Below are positions 6,058-10,377 of a stretch of 10,377 nt of DNA, piece after piece. This DNA is from a bacterium (GTDB taxonomy: Bacteria > Bacteroidota > Ignavibacteria > Kapaibacteriales > Kapaibacteriaceae). The stretch is from positions 1 to 10,377 of the forward strand of contig JAGVJW010000269.1 in NCBI GenBank assembly GCA_020050895.1, in the 5' to 3' direction. Position 1 is the stretch's first letter. Every line of letters begins with the position of its first letter. Made by a program: the position numbers and the translations under genes. The notes beneath the pieces are model-generated. The model did no database searches and had not been told where the DNA came from. It saw nothing but the letters and a program-made list of their open reading frames with translations.

Positions 6058-7740
6058 AAATAGATCGCGTACTAACAACCGTAGCTCATCGCTATTAAGC
6101 TTTTCACCGCGTTTGACTGCTTGCTTCGATGCAAAGGCAGCAGCAATGCCTTCAGTCCTACGCTCCTTTGGCAGACGACCCTGATCTTCCAATGTCTGCA
6201 GTATCTCACCAAGCACGCTTTCTTCGTTACCCGGCTTTACATCGTTCGGAACGGCATGGATCTCTACCGAAGAACTGTTTTCTGCATCGATGCGAAACCC
6301 AAGAGAAGTAAGCTCATCGAGATATTCTCTCAGCAGTGCAAAATGTGAGGGGGAAAGACGGATACGCACTGAAAATAGCAGTGCCTGACCCTGATGAGCT
6401 TCTTGCGTCTGATGTTGAATAATACGCTCGAAAATAATTCGTTCATGTGCGGCATGCTGATCAATTACAACAAGCCCTTCAGCCGATGTTGTTACCATGT
6501 ATTGCATGCCGATTTGCATAACATCGGGTCCCCCTTCGCTGGACCTTGCAAACAATTCTTCAACACCTGTTCGTTCACGTCGTGATATAGACTCTGCGTG
6601 GAAATTCCCTGCAGGCCACGTCGATCCGGATGGCAGAATTTCGCCGGTGAGCCGATTCACGATTGTTGGTCCCGATCCAGACTGCATAGGCAATGACTGA
6701 AGGGGGCGAGCAGAGAGCGGAACGTCTCCAATAAACGACGGAATCACGTTGGCCTTACTCAGAGCATTTGTAACAACGTGCTGTATCAGAAGATAAATTG
6801 ATCGCTCATCTTCGAACTTTACTTCATGCTTCTGCGGATGAACATTTACGTCAACCCTTTGCGGATCAATCGTGATATAAACCACAAATACAGCGTGCTG
6901 TCCACTATTCAGCAAGTGTTCATAGGCAGCAGAGATGGCGTGACTCAGCGACCTGCTGAAGATTGGTCTGTTATTTAAAAATAGATACTGTCCGCTCCGG
7001 CTTTGTCTCGATATCGAAGGCAATCCAACAAATCCCTCTATTGAGACACCACCTTCCGACCCTTCAATATGTACAAGAGATTTGGGGACATCAATTGCCA
7101 ATATTTCCATAATCCGTTTCTTTACATCTGTCGGCCTGACGTTAAAAACCAACGTATCACCATCATGGAATGTAAATCGGAGGTCCGGCCTCGACATTGC
7201 CAGTCTCTGCATCGTCTCGCTGATGTGGCGGAACTCCGTCAGATCCGACTTGAGAAATTTTCTACGTGCCGGCACATTGTAAAACAAATTTCTCACGAGC
7301 ACCTGTGTACCGTTATCCGAGTTCGATGCACGAACGTCGGCATTTGCGCCGGGCCGAGAAGTTAATGTCCACGCATGTTCATCAACGCTGCGTTTAGATC
7401 GAATTTCAACATCGGCCACAGCGGCTACCGATGAAAGTGCTTCTCCTCGAAAACCAAGTGTCCTGATTGAGTGCAGATCATCTTCAGATACTATCTTGCT
7501 AGTGGCATGCCGAACAGTGCACATCTCAAGATCGCTCTTGCTCATGCCCCCTCCATCATCAATCACGTGAATTAGCTGTTTGCCGGCATCGTGAACAACA
7601 ACAGAGATCGAAGAGGCACCCGAATCGATAGAGTTTTCGACAAGTTCCTTAACGATGGATTCCGGGCGCTGTACCACTTCCCCTGCTGCTATCTGATTTG
7701 CAAGGTGTTCGGGCAGTATGCGTATCGTTGTATCAGGCAT
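6055..7740 (-). CDS. mutL: DNA mismatch repair protein MutL, ended early by an in-frame stop
   Basis: 561 residues up to the first stop; 589 positions if the stop is read through. The N-terminal GHKL ATPase is intact: KELVEN (31-36, catalytic E32, Mg-binding N36), DDGGGM (61-66), RHATSKI (77-83) and LGFRGEALSS (95-104). A transducer domain follows, then a linker and a C-terminal dimerisation domain from about 410. The endonuclease motif DQHA-x2-E-x4-E is present at 427-438 (D427, E433, E438), while the later metal-site cysteine is Ser538 (ASK instead of ACK/ACR). MutL couples MutS mismatch recognition to strand incision. The conserved P-x-G-R-P-T tail lies after the stop, so the protein as encoded lacks its last C-terminal segment. 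ATG 7740 is chosen because homology starts there; no Shine-Dalgarno is visible. Confidence 0.93.
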   Translation of the reverse strand: MPDTTIRILPEHLANQIAAGEVVQRPESIVKELVENSIDSGASSISVVVHDAGKQLIHVIDDGGGMSKSDLEMCTVRHATSKIVSEDDLHSIRTLGFRGEALSSVAAVADVEIRSKRSVDEHAWTLTSRPGANADVRASNSDNGTQVLVRNLFYNVPARRKFLKSDLTEFRHISETMQRLAMSRPDLRFTFHDGDTLVFNVRPTDVKKRIMEILAIDVPKSLVHIEGSEGGVSIEGFVGLPSISRQSRSGQYLFLNNRPIFSRSLSHAISAAYEHLLNSGQHAVFVVYITIDPQRVDVNVHPQKHEVKFEDERSIYLLIQHVVTNALSKANVIPSFIGDVPLSARPLQSLPMQSGSGPTIVNRLTGEILPSGSTWPAGNFHAESISRRERTGVEELFARSSEGGPDVMQIGMQYMVTTSAEGLVVIDQHAAHERIIFERIIQHQTQEAHQGQALLFSVRIRLSPSHFALLREYLDELTSLGFRIDAENSSSVEIHAVPNDVKPGNEESVLGEILQTLEDQGRLPKERRTEGIAAAFASKQAVKRGEKLNSDELRLLVRDLF

Positions 7741-7774
7741 GATGACAGTGCAAATTTCGTCTGTAGAAGCCTTG

Positions 7775-8179
7775 ATGAGAACACCGAACACAACAGAGCA
7801 AATACGCGATCTGTTTCTGCTGCGGATGAATCCGCCCGACTATGCTACAGATCAGCCCTATTACACTACTGGCAACATCGTTGCCGCTGGTCTTCTTCGT
7901 GTTGCAGTAATAGCTACGATCGCATTTTTGTTCAATGAACAATTTGAGTCTTCCAGTTGGTGGTGGACGCTGGTATTATTCGCATTCTGGTCACTGGGCG
8001 CCTATCCGGCATGGGTTCAATACAAAAAGTTCAACGACCATGTTCAGGAGCTTCATCATGGAACACTGTGTGGTTCGTGCCGACATTTCAACCCAACAAA
8101 TCAACTGTGCATGGTTCTCGACGAGCATGTAACCTCTGAGAAGCCTCCATGCGAAGGCGAAGCGTGGGAACCCCGATAA
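7775..8179 (+). CDS. Small membrane protein with four-cysteine C-terminal cluster, unknown function
   Basis: A 134-residue protein that I do not recognise. After a charged N-terminus (residues 1-32) there are two hydrophobic helices at about 34-53 and 62-82. A soluble tail follows with C99-x2-C102 (CGSCRHF), C112 and C126 (PPCEGEAWEPR). Four spaced cysteines plus nearby His95, His96 and His104 suggest a metal or Fe-S knuckle on the membrane surface; this is inference from spacing only. ATG 7775 places the start where the charged segment begins. In-frame GTG 7748 and TTG 7772 are alternatives. It diverges from mutL with only 34 bases between the starts, so promoters must lie within the opposing coding regions. 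It converges on the GWxTD gene with four bases between the stops. Confidence 0.75.
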   Translation: MRTPNTTEQIRDLFLLRMNPPDYATDQPYYTTGNIVAAGLLRVAVIATIAFLFNEQFESSSWWWTLVLFAFWSLGAYPAWVQYKKFNDHVQELHHGTLCGSCRHFNPTNQLCMVLDEHVTSEKPPCEGEAWEPR

Positions 8180-8183
8180 CACA

Positions 8184-9566
8184 TCAGTTTTGCATTGGTT
8201 CCACTGCCTTTAACCGATAGATTCCTCTGTCATCTATTATGAATGTAAATTTTTTCCCAACCTTGTTTGAATACCGCCAGATCTCCAACGATTCACCCTC
8301 GGCTTTCAAATTTTTAGAAATCTCAGTTGGCGGTCCATAGAGCACATAGACCTTACCTCGTTCAGATTGCGCTCCATCGGGCTCTTGAATTGTACTGAAT
8401 GCAAAAAAGGCTTGATCTAATCGCTTGAAATACTCTGCCATCCGCTCGTTGTATGTTGTGGTTTCGGTCGGATCCTGCATCCTCCACCACCCCATTAACC
8501 GTTCTCGCCGATCAGCGTCCGACCCTTCATCGAGTGAATCGAGAATATCTTCCGTCACGATAAACTTCATAGAATTAATTGCATAATCTATGTTGCGGAG
8601 CGATAGCGGCATCAATTCCCATACAATCCTGAATGGAATTCTAATCGTATCCGTTGTTCCGCTCCTCACAAGGATGATTTCATACTTACCTGGCACAAGA
8701 GCAGTAAGAGGTACGGGAATTTCGACCAACGCCACTGGCAGTTTTGAATCTGCTTCCTCATGAATTTCAAGGTAGGGGGCCTCTGTAGTAGCCAACGAAG
8801 ACAATCGCGGGAATCGTGTTTTACTCGAAGTAGTGGTTCCAATGATATCGCTCACCAGCCACCACCGAATGTCTCGTCCCTCCCATGCTATTTGCTTTAT
8901 GGTAAAATCATAATCAACGGGCACCGAATCGCTGAGCAGGATAAGGGCACGCGCGTCGGTAGAACCAAACGGCACATTACCGGTGAAAATGTAGGGTTTA
9001 AGCAGCTCAACGTCTTCTCGAAATTCTGGCTCGACGAATAGCGGAGGCGTTAGTTGGCGCAGTGGACGCTTCGGTGTAAACGACACACCTCGAATGGTGA
9101 TCCTCTTTTGATTGCTTTCCCTTTGAGCCAGGATTTCCAACGTAATGTCGTAAGTGCCACTTCCAACATTAAACGAAAACCATCCGTAATGGAATAAGTT
9201 TTTGTTATGAGTCTCTTCGAATGTATTGGTATATGCCACGCCAGCCCACCTTAACCGTTGGCGTATCACGCTGAGAGTATCACGCACTTCGGCACTTACA
9301 GCCATGTCTGCTTTAAAATTTCCACCGATATCAAACCTGTCTGTAACCTGAGTGAATGAGAGAAAATCGTTAGCCATTCTAAACATGACAAATACTTGAG
9401 CTGTATCGGGACTAGTTGTTGGAACAACGTAGGCATCAGCATAGAAACGATCGCCATAATCTATAAAAATCGTCTTGTCTACGATGCTTTTTGGCTGAGC
9501 AATCAGAACTTCCGACGCCATCAACGCAGCATATATCACAAATGAAATCAGTCGCATGGTTCTCAT
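8184..9566 (-). CDS. Secreted GWxTD-domain-containing protein
   Basis: A 460-residue protein with an N-terminal signal peptide (hydrophobic residues 6-22, likely cleavage after LIA, near residue 23). Beta-rich segments fill residues 30-320. The C-terminal 330-450 part follows the GWxTD layout: 'MGWWRMQDPTETTTYNERM' (358-376), YFKRLDQAF (379-387), then RGKVYVLYGPPTEI (403-416), EIWRY (428-432) and 'FTFIIDDRG' (440-448). The signature pentapeptide itself is changed: where the family has G-W-x-T-D before RG, this protein reads GAQSE (398-402). The family's function is not established; members are exported proteins of Bacteroidota, Acidobacteria and relatives. The ATG overlaps the yqgF stop (TAATG) and is preceded by GGAGG at 9581-9577, ten bases away, so the two genes are translationally linked. 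Confidence 0.88.
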   Translation of the reverse strand: MRTMRLISFVIYAALMASEVLIAQPKSIVDKTIFIDYGDRFYADAYVVPTTSPDTAQVFVMFRMANDFLSFTQVTDRFDIGGNFKADMAVSAEVRDTLSVIRQRLRWAGVAYTNTFEETHNKNLFHYGWFSFNVGSGTYDITLEILAQRESNQKRITIRGVSFTPKRPLRQLTPPLFVEPEFREDVELLKPYIFTGNVPFGSTDARALILLSDSVPVDYDFTIKQIAWEGRDIRWWLVSDIIGTTTSSKTRFPRLSSLATTEAPYLEIHEEADSKLPVALVEIPVPLTALVPGKYEIILVRSGTTDTIRIPFRIVWELMPLSLRNIDYAINSMKFIVTEDILDSLDEGSDADRRERLMGWWRMQDPTETTTYNERMAEYFKRLDQAFFAFSTIQEPDGAQSERGKVYVLYGPPTEISKNLKAEGESLEIWRYSNKVGKKFTFIIDDRGIYRLKAVEPMQN

Positions 9567-10006
9567 TAACCCAGTTCCTCCAATACGTCGCTGAGAATAA
9601 CAGCGGCAGCCATTGCATCCTTTGTTCCCTTCGTGGCTCTGCGTTTCTTTTTCACTCCAACCGATAACATGAGTTCCTTCGCCTTCATCGTAGAAAATGA
9701 TTCATCAACCTCAAACACAGGTAAAATTATTCTGCGACGAAGTTCTGAGATGAATTGCTCAATATGTTTAATAATCTCCGACGAGGAATTATCGAGCTTC
9801 CGCGGTACTCCAACGAGCACCACGTCGATCCTGTCTGTGTTCATTCTGGAAGCCAGTGTTTCCCATACCTTTTCATCATTTATGATAACTGGTCGGGTGC
9901 TGACGACAATATGCAGTTCATCGCAGACAGCCACGCCAATCCTCGCTTCACCATAATCAATGGCTGCAATCCTCTTTCCCAGCAGCAAATTTCTGTCGTA
10001 CGTCAA
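9566..10006 (-). CDS. yqgF: Putative Holliday junction resolvase / pre-16S rRNA nuclease YqgF (RuvX)
   Basis: A 146-residue RNase H-like nuclease, near the family length of about 138-150. The acidic active site is visible: D17 in AIDYGEARIGVAV, E102 in VDESFST and D130 in GTKDAMAAAVIL. The usual 'GLPLNMDG' loop reads GVPRKLDNS here. The family processes the 5' end of pre-16S rRNA in bacteria and has been proposed as a Holliday junction resolvase. Translation starts at TTG 10006, which overlaps the kinase stop (TTGA); a strong AAGGAG sits seven bases upstream and decides this start. The short lead MTYDRNLLLGKR before the first strand is consistent with it. Its TAA overlaps the next ATG. Confidence 0.92.
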   Translation of the reverse strand: MTYDRNLLLGKRIAAIDYGEARIGVAVCDELHIVVSTRPVIINDEKVWETLASRMNTDRIDVVLVGVPRKLDNSSSEIIKHIEQFISELRRRIILPVFEVDESFSTMKAKELMLSVGVKKKRRATKGTKDAMAAAVILSDVLEELG

Positions 10007-10377
10007 ACACCCACTCCTTCAGACGTCAGTCTAGCAGCATAAGATTCCGAAGTCATATGATGCGGGATTCTAAAAATCACTTGCGTTCCTACGCCGGGAT
10101 CGCTGGCAATTCGCAATGTACCTCCATGCAAATAGGTTACATGCTGCATGATCATTGTTCCGATACCAGTACCGGAGCCATCTTTCGACGTAGTGAAATA
10201 CGGCTTCATCATGTTTTCAAGTGTAAGCGTATCCATTCCAACGCCAGTGTCGGAAATTCTAATGAAGACATTAGTGCGGTCGAACCACGTAGCGATTTCA
10301 ACGATTCCCTCGACACCGCGGAGTGATTTGATTGCGTTTTCGACTGCATTTCTAACTGCACGAGAAAGTTTCAGGCG
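10003..10377 (-). CDS. Sensor histidine kinase, C-terminal ATPase domain; partial
   Basis: The frame is open from the right window edge to TGA at 10005-10003 (124 residues), so the gene starts beyond the window. The Bergerat-fold motifs appear in order: N-box RNAVENAIKS (9-18), G1 box SDTGVGMD, F-box PYFTTSKDG, G2 SGTGIGT, and the final GGTLRI..DPGVGTQVIFRIP. This is the catalytic ATP-binding domain of a two-component histidine kinase of the HATPase_c family. Sensor and phospho-acceptor His domains are not in view, so the signal is unknown. It overlaps yqgF and shares its transcript. Confidence 0.92.
   Translation of the reverse strand, partial: RLKLSRAVRNAVENAIKSLRGVEGIVEIATWFDRTNVFIRISDTGVGMDTLTLENMMKPYFTTSKDGSGTGIGTMIMQHVTYLHGGTLRIASDPGVGTQVIFRIPHHMTSESYAARLTSEGVGV
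10014..10019 (-). promoter_or_regulatory. yqgF: Shine-Dalgarno AAGGAG deciding the yqgF TTG start
   Basis: On the minus strand AAGGAG occupies 10019-10014, seven bases before TTG 10006, inside the end of the kinase gene. This is the strongest ribosome-binding site in the window and supports the unusual TTG start with stop/start coupling. Confidence 0.75.

Noticed and set aside
6030..6062. Programmed frameshift at the T4 run to rescue mutL
   Set aside because: The +1 frame gives only N-A-T-S-P-T before TGA and the -1 frame also closes within ten codons. Only frame 0 keeps the P-x-G-R-P-T tail. A double indel (T lost, C gained in the C5 run) would also restore an LFNATSP-like end, but it needs two events against one substitution.
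7741..7791. Upstream in-frame TTG start of mutL at 7791
   Set aside because: It would overlap the divergent gene's start and adds residues with no MutL homology; MPDTTIRIL at 7740 is the typical MutL beginning.
8760..9041. 93-codon plus-strand open frame inside the GWxTD gene
   Set aside because: It is antisense to a clear coding gene and shows no domain or signal features.

Overview
The window reads as ordinary, gene-dense chromosome (roughly 45-50% GC by eye) from a member of the Bacteroidota/Chlorobiota-type (FCB) bacteria. Three things point there: a type IX secretion C-terminal sorting domain at the left edge, a GWxTD-domain exported protein, and a Bacteroidota-like MutL C-terminus. Good Shine-Dalgarno sequences precede yqgF (AAGGAG), the GWxTD gene (GGAGG) and the cystathionine synthase gene (AGGA). 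That fits Ignavibacteria/Kapabacteria-like lineages better than Bacteroidia, which mostly lack them. This lineage guess is inference. I saw no tRNA, rRNA, CRISPR array, insertion sequence or phage gene.

Layout. Positions 1-140 hold the last 45 codons of a secreted T9SS cargo protein, followed by a perfect 14-bp hairpin terminator. Next is a plus-strand unit with overlapping stops and starts: class I fructose-bisphosphate aldolase (fbaB, 254-1318), an ABC exporter half-transporter (1318-3087) and a cystathionine beta-synthase-type enzyme with a C-terminal CBS-domain pair (3084-4448). It runs tail to tail into a minus-strand set: mutL (7740 leftwards), a CpcT/CpeT-like exported protein (5968-5324) and a FabI/FabL-like enoyl-ACP reductase (5260-4445). 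Divergent from mutL is a small two-helix membrane protein with a four-cysteine tail (7775-8179). It converges on a second minus-strand unit: a histidine kinase C-terminus (cut by the window edge), the YqgF/RuvX nuclease and a GWxTD-domain secreted protein (9566-8184).

The most striking observation is in mutL. The reading frame stops at a TAA (6057-6055) directly after the conserved ...LF, yet the same frame continues for 27 more codons that encode the conserved MutL end (P-x-x-x-P-x-G-R-P-T, then a final EL..RF) and ends at a second TAA two bases before the next gene. The stop falls on one residue of an otherwise intact family C-terminus. It is either a recent nonsense mutation (possible mutator), a sequencing/assembly error, or, less likely, readthrough. 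Other points of interest are the CpcT/CpeT homologue with a signal peptide in an apparently non-phototrophic setting, an ABC half-transporter whose Walker B carries Asp-Asp (degenerate-site type) with no partner gene beside it, and the Cys-cluster membrane protein. I did not find a multi-gene defence or biosynthetic system.
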